Assembly: GCF_032854445.1 (NCBI RefSeq)
Contig: NC_088307.1
Span: 28,295,484-28,359,483 of the forward strand
DNA: 64,000 bases
Source: Liolophura sinensis
Lineage: Eukaryota; Mollusca; Polyplacophora; Chitonida; Chitonidae
Direction: 5' to 3'
Below, one piece after another: positions 32,230-43,159 of this stretch (positions within the stretch are counted from its first letter, which is position 1; every line of letters starts with the position of its first letter). Under the pieces are notes generated by a model. The model had not been told where the DNA came from. It made no database searches and saw only the letters and a program-made list of their open reading frames with translations. Position numbers and translations under genes: made by a program.

Positions 32230-33505
32230 AAAATGCTGTTTTCGGTGTCAAAAAATAATTGCAAAAAAAGATTTATTATAATTAATTCTTTTCTTGTGTC
32301 TTTTCTTTCATTGAACACTGCAAATATTCAAGTACATTCCTTTGCGTCTTTGTTAAATCGATCTGTTGGAGTGTCTGCTCTGTCCGCAGGACCAAAGACA
32401 AAAACGCCATCGACTTCCTTTACTACGCATGCAACACTTTGCACATTTGAAAGCCATTCCTTAGATGGTTATTTGAACCCAGTGCTAACACCCTTCCGTT
32501 CAGAATGTCTTTTGTTACTTGTGGATTAAATGATAACAACTGAAATTTACTCTGACAAAACCAACAAGGAGAAAAATACAAAGAAAATTGAAAATATGTT
32601 CATATATTGATATTAATGGGAATTACCGTAAAAGAATGTCTAAAGAAACTGTTTCAAGCCGTCTAATCAAGCCGTCTGATTAAGCCGCTTAGGATCAAAT
32701 GTGCAAATCACTGCCTGACTCTCCGCAGGTAATTGTCATTTGGAAAAAGAAGAACCTTTGTTAGCATCATGTCAGCTAAATGTTACCGCTCGGCGCTAAC
32801 ACAAATCGCAACAATGGTCAACAACAGGCTCTAAAAGCAGCTTACCATTAAGGTAACTGGTCGATAGTCTCACGACACTGACGAATGTTAATCAGCAAGG
32901 ACACTTGGACAGACTTTGAAGTAGTTCTTGATTCTCTTACGCCTGCGAAAGCACGTCTATTGTTCACATCGACATGAGCATCATTACAGCGGAAGTGTCA
33001 CTATTAAATAGCCGGCATTGTCTACTCCTACATTTTCTGCAAAGTGGTTTTCCAACTGCGCTTCATTGATTGGAGAACAGCGACATATCGGTCATCGACT
33101 GTTATCATCTCTAAATATACATGAGGGAACAAAAAACATGCCCAGGAGGCCAGTTTCGTCAATAAATCAATTTAGTTGTGTTTTTATCGCATTCAGAAAA
33201 CTCAGAGGCCAGGTTGATACCTGTGTTAATGTGTAGTATAGCAAACCACTATTGTTATGTCATCTTGACGTCAGCCGGCGTGTCAGATTTGTCTTAAAGA
33301 AGAAACACAATCACATCAGTGATCACATACGGGAAGCCTGTACTCCTTTAATGTCTTTTAGGTGAAATGAGGAATAAATTAATGAATGTAAATTTCAAAG
33401 CGCCATTTTGCAGATGTTGCCTCGAAATGTCCAAGATGTAAATGTCAGCAGTGTTTGCAAGTATGTCGGTTCTAATCGTAAAAAAGGAAATATTTGTTGT
33501 GATTT
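32230..33505. other. Unique stretch, no gene recognised
   Basis: AT-rich sequence with several short open frames. None has both splice signals and coding character. Confidence 0.4.
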
Positions 33506-33509
33506 TCAT

Positions 33510-33668
33510 CACCATTCCCAACGTAAAATCAGTTAACGTCGGCGGTGCTTCCATTCCCAATCTAAAATCAGTTAATATCGGCGAAGCTTCCATTCCCAAT
33601 GTAAAATCAGTTAATGTCGGCGGTGCTTCCATTCCCAATCTAAAATCAGTTAATGTTGGCGGTGCTTC
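33510..33668. repeat. 39-bp tandem repeat, four copies
   Basis: CCATTCCCAATGTAAAATCA and GTTAATGTCGGCGGTGCTT. 39 bp is 13 codons, so both strands stay open (33442-33834 + and 33348-33713 -). Relics of this unit may flank the neighbouring 49-bp array. Confidence 0.95.
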
Positions 33669-33904
33669 CAAAACGTACAATGAGGAAACGTTAATGCTTC
33701 CAGATGTACACAAATGTCAAAGTCCTGATGATAATAATGCTTTTAAGAATGATGTTTGCCGTTCTTTTAAAAGCAGGATTTCCTTGACAATACGAACGAG
33801 CTATCAATCTGAAAGTTCAAATAATCAGCTTTAAAAAAGATTGAGAGCCGTTCAATGCCTCCTACACTGCAACAGCCGTGAAAACTTCTGTCGTATTTTT
33901 TTTT

Positions 33905-35625
33905 TCGCAGTAAAAGTGATAAAAGTCAGTGGTGCTTCTAAATGTGTCCCTCCTAACTGTGAAAGGGGTAGGAGCCAGTGATGCTTCTAAATGTGTCCCT
34001 CCTAACTGTGATAGGGGTAGGAGCCAGTGGTGCTTCTAAATGTGTCCGTGCTAACTGTGAAAGGGGTAAGAGTCAGTGGTGCTTCCAAATGTGTCCCTCC
34101 TAACTGTGAAAGCGGTAAGAGTCAGTGATGCTTCTAAATGTGTCCCTCCTAACTGTGATAGGGGTAGGAGCCAGTGGTGCTTCTAAATGTGTCCCTCCTA
34201 ACTGTGAAAGGGGTAAGAGTCAGTGATGCTTCTAAATGTGTCCCTTCTAACTGTGAAAGGGGTAAGAGTCAGTGGTGCTTCTAAATGTGTCCCTCCTAAC
34301 TGTGAAAGCGGTAAGAGTCAGTGATGCTTCTAAATGTGTCTCTCCTAACTGTGAAAGCGGTAGGAGCCAGTGGTGCTTCTAAATGTGTCTCTCCTAACTG
34401 TGAAAGGGGTAAGAGTCAGTGATGCTTCTAAATGTGTCCCTCCTAACTGTGAAAGGGGTAAGAGTCAGTGATGCTTCTAAATGTGTCCCTCCTAACTGTG
34501 AAAGGGGTAAGAGTCAGTGATGCTTCTAAATGTGTCTCTCCTAACTGTGAAAGGGGTAGGAGCCAGTGGTGCTTCTAAATGTGTCCCTCCTAACTGTGAA
34601 AGGGGTAAGAGCCAGTGATGCTTCTAAATGTGTCCCTCCTAACTGTGAAAGGGGTACGAGTCAGTGATGCTTCTAAATGTGTCCGTGCTAACTGTGAAAG
34701 GGGTAAGAGTCAGTGATGCTTCTAAATGTGTCCCTCCTAACTGTGAAAGCGGTAAGAGTCAGTGATGCTTCTAAATGTGTCCCTCCTAACTGTGAAAGGG
34801 GTAAGAGTCAGTGATGCTTCTAAATGTGTCCCTCCTAACTGTGAAAGGGGTAGAAGCTAGTGATGCTTCTAAATGTGTCCCTCCTAACTGTGAAAGGGGT
34901 AGGAGCCAGTGGTGCTTCTAAATGTGTCCCTCCTAACTGTGAAAGGGGTAAGAGTCAGTGATGCTTCTAAATGTGTCCCTCCTAACTGTGAAAGGGGTAG
35001 AAGCTAGTGATGCTTCTAAATGTGTCCCTCCTAACTGTGAAAGGGGTAGGAGCCAGTGGTGCTTCTAAATGTGTCCCTCCTAACTGTGATAGGGGTAAGA
35101 GTCAGTGATGCTTCTAAATGTGTCCCTCCTAACTGTGAAAGGGGTAAGAGTCAGTGATGCTTCTAAATGTGTCCCTCCTAACTGTGAAAGGGGTAAGAGT
35201 CAGTGATGCTTCTAAATGTGTCCGTGCTAACTGTGAAAGGGGTAAGAGTCAGTGATGCTTCTAAATGTGTCCCTCCTAACTGTGAAAGCGGTAAGAGTCA
35301 GTGATGCTTCTAAATGTGTCTCTCCTAACTGTGAAAGGGGTAGAAGCTAGTGATGCTTCTAAATGTGTCCCTCCTAACTGTGAAAGGGGTAAGAGTCAGT
35401 GATGCTTCTAAATGTGTCCCTCCTAACTGTGAAAGCGGTAAGAGTCAGTGATGCTTCTAAATGTGTCCCTCCTAACTGTGAAAGGGGTAAGAGTCAGTGA
35501 TGCTTCTAAATGTGTCCGTGCTAACTGTGAAAGGGGTAGGAGCCAGTGATGCTTCTAAATGTGTCCCTCCTAAATGTGAAAGGGGTAAGAGTCAGTGATG
35601 CTTCTAAATGTGAACTGTGTAATCA
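33905..35625. repeat. 49-bp tandem array
   Basis: About 35 highly similar units with AGTCAGTGATGCTTCTAAAT, GTGTCCCTCCTAACTGTG and AAAGGGGTA. Variant words (GGAGCCAGTGG, GAAGCTAGTGA, TCCGTGCTAAC) recur in order, for example a three-unit block at about 34850 and again 147 bp later. Confidence 0.98.
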
Positions 35626-36774
35626 GTAAACATCGATGGCGCTTGTAGATGGTTAGTCAGCGTGGAATAAAACTATGGATAAATCATGGCGGGATCATTG
35701 AGTTAATGACTGACTGAGTGTAAACCTGGCCAGTCGACAAACATTAGCAATGTGAGCAAATGAATGCTGAGTTCACTGAAAATGAATGCGCACATTATGT
35801 CGCGCAGATCAAGATATATCATTAAATGTTGACTCCAAGAAATATGTTAAATTTGAATATTAGTTAATGTAATGAAATGGAATTCACATTGATAACTGTA
35901 GGAATAAATGTGTAAGAAACGAGGAGACGTATTAAATCGCCATATCATTTATAATGAAATCAAATTTAAAATAAAACACCAGCAAATATGTGAATACAGG
36001 CAAACCTAGTACTGGGTAAAATGTGACGAAATCTAAAGGTATGAAACGAACCAGACTGTAAATGACAAACTGTACTTAAGCAAATTACCATTTATAATCG
36101 TTAATCATGAAATCCTGGTTTGACATACAGTTAATATTGACCAATGCCCACGCAGAGAGAAAGAGACATGGGATGACTAGATAATTGTCATATTCAAACC
36201 CAAAACATACGCTAATGGCAACCAGACAGGCTGAAGAACAATGTAACCAAATAGGTGCGGCATGATGGACTGGCACAGAGCGGGCACAGTTGGCAAATGA
36301 TTACATATTGTCCGACAGGATCTCGAGCCGATCACATCATCGTAAAGTCTGTTTCAGCGGTGTGTATAAGTGTGAGCATCTCCCCTCACCCCACAGTCTT
36401 ATCCACTTATCGCCTTTGCTGGCCCATTGTAAAATGAAACGGTAGAAGTTTATCAGTGAGGCAATTAGACTGCACTAGGAGACAAAACCCGTCAATGTGG
36501 CCGCCAGTTGCGATAGCCTTCCTCAATTATGTGTTGTTCAGATACTAATGTTCCGTGTCCCATTGTATCAGCATCAGGTTTCCTCTTGTCATTTTTTTCC
36601 ATTAGTGTCTGCTTTTCTATTTCTACGCTTCGTGTAACGTTTCCTCCTGCTAAAACAGTCCATCTTTTTTTTTGCTCCGTTAGTGTGCCAACTACCCTGC
36701 ACACATTGCCGGTTTTTTTGGGGGGTCTAAACCCAATGTATTCCAGTCGATGTAGAATTATCTAGCAGTTTTCC
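35626..36774. other. Unique stretch, no gene recognised
   Basis: No feature supported. Frames at 36085-36765 lack splice or repeat explanation but have no family resemblance. Confidence 0.4.
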
Positions 36775-37030
36775 CTTATGTGTCCGAGTTTATCCCATCA
36801 GTGTCTTGCCAATCCCTGATTTTCTAAGGGTCCGATGTTCTTCCTTAAGTGCCAGAGTTTGCCCTATCTTTGTTTGCTCCAAGTATCCGATGTTGTCCAG
36901 CTTTTGTCCGATTTTCTCATTTAGGTGCTCTATTTTTCACTTAAGTGCTCGATTTTCTCACTTATGTGTCCAATTTTCTTACTAAAGTATCCCGTTTTGC
37001 CCCATCAGTGTCCTATCAGTGCATGATTTT
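36775..37030. repeat. Degenerate tandem words
   Basis: TGTCCGATTTTCTCACTTAAG-like units of variable length recur irregularly. Confidence 0.55.
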
Positions 37031-37082
37031 CTTCATTCACTGTCTTGGCATGCCTTCTCCGGGACATTCACTGTTCCGGTCA

Positions 37083-37625
37083 ATTGTTGTCTCCCAGCCG
37101 GATTAAACCGACCTACTTCATTCATTAGACCGTTTCTCCCTGCTGGATTCATCCAGCCTCATCCGGTTATTGGGCTGTTTCTCCCAGCCGGTTTCATCCG
37201 GCCTCCGCTGGTTTTTGGACAGATTCTCCCAACCGGATTCACACAGCCTCCTCCGGTCATTTGAGCGCTTCTCCCAACCAGATGTATCCAGTCTCCTGCA
37301 ATCAATAAACGCCTTCATCCAGCCTCCTCCGGTCAAAGGACCCGTTTTCCCAGCCGGCTTCATTCAACTTCCTTCGGTCAATGGACCGTTTTCCCCAGCC
37401 GGCTTCATCCAGCCCTCTCCAGTCACTGGACCGTTTCTCTGAGCCGGCTGTATCAAGTCTCCTCCGGCATAGGACAGTTTCTCCCAGCTGGGTGTATCCA
37501 GTCTCCTCCGGCATAGGACAGTTTCTCCCTACCGGTTTCGCCCAGACTTCTCTGGTCTTTGGACCGTTTCCCCCAGCCGGATTCATCCAGCCTCCTCCGG
37601 TCATTTGACCGTTTCTGTCAGCGTG
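37083..37625. repeat. 45-bp tandem array
   Basis: About 12 copies with CTCCCAGCCGGATTCATCCA and GCCTCCTCCGGTCATTGGAC. 45 bp is 15 codons, so frames on both strands (37019-37747) are artefacts. GC-rich compared with the flanks. Confidence 0.96.
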
Positions 37626-38955
37626 CTCCACATTCCGGTACCTGTATCCCAGTGACTCCAGTGGGTCTGCTCTTTTCTCTCTATTGCGCCTGGTGTCATT
37701 TTGGGCCACCCGAGTACCGAAAAGGCCCCTGGCATTTTTTTTTCTGACGAGTGACCCGTTTTTTTTAAGCTGTCTTAGCTATTGACATCACATAATGTTC
37801 AGGTAAATTATATTATTGATGACTTTTTGTTTCATTTTTCTTTAAAATCATAATCATTAACGTTATTATCTGTATTCCTTTCCGTTTTATAAGATTTCAA
37901 ACAAGATAAGGAAATGAGTTTTTCACCTTGACGTATCGATATGTCAAAATCTTCCCCTGTTTTAAAGTTAAATTGACAGATTGTCTTCGGCTGTGAAGTA
38001 CACTTTATACTGGCAGTGAGATAATAAAGGGTAACAAGGTAAAAACAGCAGTTATTACAAACAGCAAACCAGTCATTTGACGAGAAGATTTCTTCTTTCG
38101 ACTGAAGAAGAGATTTTTACAGATAATTAGCCACGTTTTTCATCTTGTAGTCTTTGCCATTGCGTGGGAGAAAGCGAAGGATTCCCATCCCAGTTGTCAG
38201 TCATTAAAATTGCCAAAACTAACTATAATATATCAGACCTATTTTCAATCTACCCGCAAAGACAAATCTTACGCCACGGGTAGTGTAATAAAAAAGTTTT
38301 ATCTCACTGAAGAATAAGGCCGTACTAAAGAATTGTTCACTTATTTGACGAGTGTTGAAGTAAGTGGCTGGAGAAAAATTGAAGTATTCGAAATACACCA
38401 CCCCACTTCACCGGATGCTGGACAAACTTCCAGACTTAAAGCCTCATCCAAGACAGCCAGCGCTACATTTAAGCCTGGTTAGTCAGGTGGCGATCGCATT
38501 AGAGAAGTACGCTTTGTTTCAGCTGGCCACCAAGGGCTGTACTTCTTACATTAATTATATAATGATGTTTGTTAAAACCGACAATAACGTAAATGTAGTA
38601 TGGTTCTCAGTGTGTTAAAAAGGCATTGTGACTAGTCCTGTATTCGGAAAGGTTCATTTTGGATAATTCGAAGACATTTATCCTGAATTCTGACATTCTG
38701 TACCGTACGTGAACCAAATTCGAATCGGCAGGTTGATTTTAATTGGACAGCTGTGTTCTAAGATGATCTGTCTTAAACACACAACTGAACATAGGAAATT
38801 GGTTCTGTTTTTAGAAATAAGTTAGGTACCAATTGACATACTATGTCCCAAATTTGCTGACACAATGGTAATAGAATGAGAAATAATAGTGAACGATATC
38901 CACGTTAAGCAGGTGATATCCTAGCATACACTTGCAGTGTTTGATTCCGTCACGT
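37626..38955. other. Mostly unique stretch, no gene recognised
   Basis: 38364-38618 is open on + and includes a possible exon-like piece (MLDKLPDLKPHPRQPALHL) before GGTTAG, but no clear acceptor. Not annotated as a gene. Confidence 0.35.
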
Positions 38956-38959
38956 TCCG

Positions 38960-39255
38960 CCGTCAAACTAAGCATCACGCTGTATCTTTATCTAAGTATC
39001 ACACTGTGTCTATATGTAAGCATCACCGTGTGTTTGTATTTAAGTTTCACACTGTGCTGTATCTTCGTTTTTACACTGTGCCTATATCTAGGTATCACAA
39101 TAACCTTTATATCTAAAGATCACACTGTGTCTGTATATAAATATGACACTATGTCTATATCTAAGCATTGCACTGTGCCTATATCTAAATATCACACTGG
39201 CCTGTATTTTCATATCACACTGTGACTATATCTAAGTATCACACTATGTCTACAA
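38960..39255. repeat. 24-bp tandem array
   Basis: About 12 diverged units of AAGTATCACACTGTGTCTAT plus ATCT. Confidence 0.9.
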
Positions 39256-40755
39256 ACGTAATAACATTAGTAACATTTCATATAGAAACTCCTTTTTTAT
39301 TGTCTGCTCTTTAATTGTTGTCATTAAACTATCCCCCATGAGATTCTGCCAACCAGCATCGACGCCACGGATGTCGATTTTAACGACCTATGTATTTATT
39401 TGTATTTATCATAATACAATTTTATTTATTACGAAATTTTCAAAACGTATGGATAATCAAAGCTAGTGCGAAATTGTATTCATTGTTTGTTTGAGTAGAT
39501 GCCTATAAACATGAACCCTTAGACTACACTAAACGTTTTACACATAAATATTCGCTTTCACGAATATTAAAAGATCTAGGCACTCTTATATTAGTCTTTT
39601 GTTTGTGAAATGTTTTGTATGAAAATCTTTAAAGTTCTGTCCACACTGTATTTGCTCAGACATAGAGGATGTATACACTGACCCAAATTCAGTTGCACAA
39701 ACTCTGCTAACACGACAATACGATATGTCGATACTAAATATGGCAAGATTCCGTCAAATAAAAAGCTGTATTAGCTTCCAAGAAAGTAGTTTTGGTAGCC
39801 TGTTTATAAAACATACGGTATCAGAGAGAAAGAAAAAAGCTGTACTTACACAGATGGCGCTGTGGAAGGTCCTGGTGGTTAGGAGAAAGGCCTCCTCGAC
39901 TGTGACGATTCCGGACCCAGTGTCAGTGCAGTAAGACGCTTCTGAGTACATTCAAAGCTTATTATTAGAACAACTCGCCAATTAATACAGTCATAGGCGA
40001 GCTACTGGACTTATCTTTCCTTTCCACGCCATGGTCATCGCACCTACCTTTTGACGCCTCTTACGATAGACACTAACAAAACCTGCTAAATTAGTAGTGG
40101 TGCGGACGGAGTCTCGATCCAGTAGCGAGGTAAGGACGATAACAAGACGTCTTGTGACAAAGGTCGGAAAGTCAACTGGTGACCGGAGAGTTACGGGAGA
40201 CGACGGACAATCGCTAGACCAGTTGGTGGAACCTCATCAGCTCGTGGACGGATCAAACAGCCGATTCCACTCTTTTCTTTGCACCTAACGGAAACAACTG
40301 CGGTGACTCATTGACTTATTCCGTCACTGCTGACTGCATGTATGACAATTCATCCGTTTTCAAACAAGCAGCGTTCCCATAACTCAACCAATAATGTCCT
40401 TCTCCCTCGTCTCCTCCCTATCTCTACCTCTCACTTCACGCCACCCCTCCCCTCCCCACTCTCCCCACCAATCCACCTCTCAACTCCCAACGTCCTCCCC
40501 TCCCAACGACCTCCCATCACAGCTCTTCGTTCCATTCTCATGCACTTCGTTTCCGTTTTCTTCTACCCTCTCCCAACAGCCTTACTTTTGTTAAAAGTCG
40601 CCAACAGCTGTTCACGGCTGTATCACCCTGGTGATTGCATTAATGTGACAACAGTTATCCTGAATGATTTTATAGTGCCTGTTGCCATAATGAACACCCT
40701 CCCGTAACCGGGCATCCATGAACAACAGCCGATAAAGTGTTGGTACTACGCCAGG
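39256..40755. other. Unique stretch with weak open frames
   Basis: Apart from the exon candidate at 39850-39948, a charged + frame at 40097-40288 ends in TAA and has an internal good donor (GCGAG|GTAAGG at 40129). 40430-40520 is C-rich low complexity. Nothing is supported as a gene. Confidence 0.35.
39850..39948 (-). other. Possible coding exon, strand uncertain
   Basis: A short GC-rich island. On - it would run from an acceptor at GTACTCAG to a strong donor TCTGT|GTAAGTAC, with one open frame containing YCTDTGSGIVTVEEAFLLT and C-rich third positions. On + it would run from TTACACAG to GTGCA|GTAAGA with a frame beginning MALWKVLVVRRK. Both are plausible; - is slightly favoured. No family recognised. 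Confidence 0.22.
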
Positions 40756-40759
40756 AAAA

Positions 40760-40885
40760 CAAAATATTTGAAACATGAAAATATCTGAAGTATGAAAAAA
40801 TTGGAAGAATGAAAATATTTGAGATATGAAAATGTTTGAAATATGAAAATATTGGAAATATGAAAATATTGGAAATTTGAAAGAG
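40760..40885. repeat. 18-bp tandem repeat
   Basis: About seven diverged units of GAAATATGAAAATATTTG. Confidence 0.85.
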
Positions 40886-42530
40886 AATTTCTGCTTGCTG
40901 CTGTTATTCGTGATTACATGCTTTAACACGACTATTCAGCGTCATTTCTAGTACGAAACCAGGTTTGGTGGGAAAGGGTATGCAGTGAAAAGTGGTGCTA
41001 TTATTTGAAGTTTGATCTCGGCTGAATTGTTTTCTTAAGGCACATGCTGTAGACGCGGTAGACTAAATTTGCCTCGTTTGAGGAAAACGTATCGATTTAA
41101 AATTTGATTCGTGTAAATGAAATATGCCGCTTTGCAGTGCCTTATTACTATTGTCGACTGCTGCTGTACATGTAAGTATCGATTACTTCCTCGCACATTG
41201 ACATGTTAGTGATACATCCGCCGTGGGTTTGGCGTGATCTCCAGCCTCTGAGGCGTCAACCGTCCCTCTGATAAGTCCGCTGAATGGTGGAACAAAAGCT
41301 AACCCTTCCTCACTGGAAAGGCCAATTCAAAGGCAGCGTTATATGGACACATTGGGTTTGAATGTTTTAAAAGTTGTGCTTTTATTTATTTCCTTATTTG
41401 TCAGATTTTTCTTCACTTCTATTGATGTTAGCCCACATGTACCCAGCTTTCTCACCCATTACGTAACACACCCATAGCTTGTATATACTGAAGAAAATGT
41501 GCAATTCACAAAGCAGAATAAGCAACTACATGTAGGTTAATTAAATAACGTAGGATCGCATATAAAACAGTAATCAACTAGAACTGATTAGTGCTCGCAT
41601 TTTACTGGTTATTTGTGAAAAGACAGAAAGTATCACTCTGATAACCAGAATAAGCGATAGAAGCACAAAACGCAAAAACAACAAGTGCAAATCGAAGGAG
41701 AATACCCGCAATTCATTTCCGCTGCATTTTACTGTGACAATGAGAAGAAGGGTTTTTTAAACGTATAAAACACCATGATGCTGTGTCAGCATACGCCACG
41801 CCCAGAAAGGACTTACTCATACCTTTTATGAAAAAATATTTACCCACGAGTTGGATTAGGCGACAGTTTATTTATTCCAAATAAGTAAGCAAAAATGCTC
41901 CACTGACAGATCTGAACAAAATCCAAGAATTCAACTCATGTACATGTAACTCTCTAGTACATATACTCTCGTTATGTAAACTAAAAACATGGAGGTATTT
42001 TATTCGATGAAGATCAGAGGCACACAAACAGACAAAAGTATACCAATGCATTTTAGGATAATTGGCATGTCTGCACTCTGTCAAATGTGGCTGCATGGTC
42101 ACTACACATTGACAAGGCTTACGGAAAGAATAAACAACTCACAAGCCGGTCTCAAGATGAAGCCCGAAATGAGTGAACTAGATGTCAAACACAGCCACAT
42201 TGTCATGCCTCCAGTTTTGTTTCCAGTATAAACATGATCGTTCTCCACCACCACACTTAGACTGGTTATGGTAACATGGTTTACATGTGTAGGAGTGAAA
42301 ACTTCAAGTTAATTAAACGTGAAACAAATTCATTTTTGTTGTTTTTTTAGTAAAAATTAGATGTATTAAAAATTAAATAAAGGTTTGAATCTTTTCGACT
42401 TCCTCAGACACTGGCCAAGTCCGTTTTCTAGGCACTGGGGAATAATTACATCCCTATTTGATTACATCAGAGATATTGTTTGATTACATCAAATAACAGT
42501 AAATTTTACATCTTGATATTTATTTGATTG
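40886..42530. other. Unique stretch, no gene recognised
   Basis: AT-rich sequence. The overlapping frames at 41872-42231 have no splice or family support. Confidence 0.4.
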
Positions 42531-42534
42531 TCCT

Positions 42535-42990
42535 AGGCGTACAGAGCGTTCCAGGTTACACACCGTTTCAAGTGTGCAGACCGTTCCAGGTGTGCAGAGC
42601 GTCACATTTGCACAGAGCTCTCCACGTGTGCAGAGCGTGCCTTGTGTGCATTGCGTCCATTTGTGCAGTGGGCGCCATGTGTACGGAGCGTACCATGTGT
42701 ATAGTGGGCGCCATGTGTACGGAGCGTGGCATGTGTACAGAGCGTCCGTGTGTGCAGGACGTCATGGGTGTGCAGGGTGTCACGGATGTGATGGACGTCA
42801 TGGGTGTGCAGGACGTCATGTGTGTGCAGGTTGTCACGGGTGTGTAGGACATCATGTGTGTGCAGGGCGTCATGGGTGTGTAGGACTTCGCAGGTGGGCA
42901 GGGCGTAACGGGTGTACAGGACGTCACGCGTGTGCAGGATGTCACGGGTGTGCAGGGCGTCACGGGTGTGCAGGGCGTCACGGGTGTGTA
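42535..42990. repeat. 18-bp tandem array
   Basis: About 25 units of GTGTGCAGGGCGTCACGG. 18 bp is six codons, so multiple long frames on both strands are artefacts. The right third is most homogeneous. Confidence 0.95.
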
Positions 42991-43044
42991 CTGGTATAAT
43001 GAAGAACACAGATGGCAATCTACTTTCTGGACGATACTCTGTAT

Positions 43045-43155
43045 CTGTGTCAGACCAGGTTTTCCATCATAATGCTGCCTGTCGACGTACGATATGAAGA
43101 ATATGAAATATTCTTGAGTACAGTTTTAAAACTCCGATCAGATAAATAATTAAAT
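43045..43155 (+). mobile_element. SINE family 1, 3' part
   Basis: CAGGTTTTCCATCATAATGC, then a diverged core and ATATTCTTGAGTACAG with an ATAAATAATTAAA tail. Confidence 0.7.
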
Positions 43156-43159
43156 GTGT

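Noticed and set aside
32007-32318. (MYVC)n and (IHTY)n frames
   Set aside because: ACAT microsatellite.
33442-33834. 130-codon + frame with IPNVKSVNVGGAS repeats
   Set aside because: Four copies of a 39-bp tandem repeat; the - strand is equally open.
37019-37747. Frames of 75-135 codons on both strands
   Set aside because: 45-bp array.
42524-43018. Frames of 107-141 codons on both strands
   Set aside because: 18-bp array; same reasoning as for other codon-multiple repeats.
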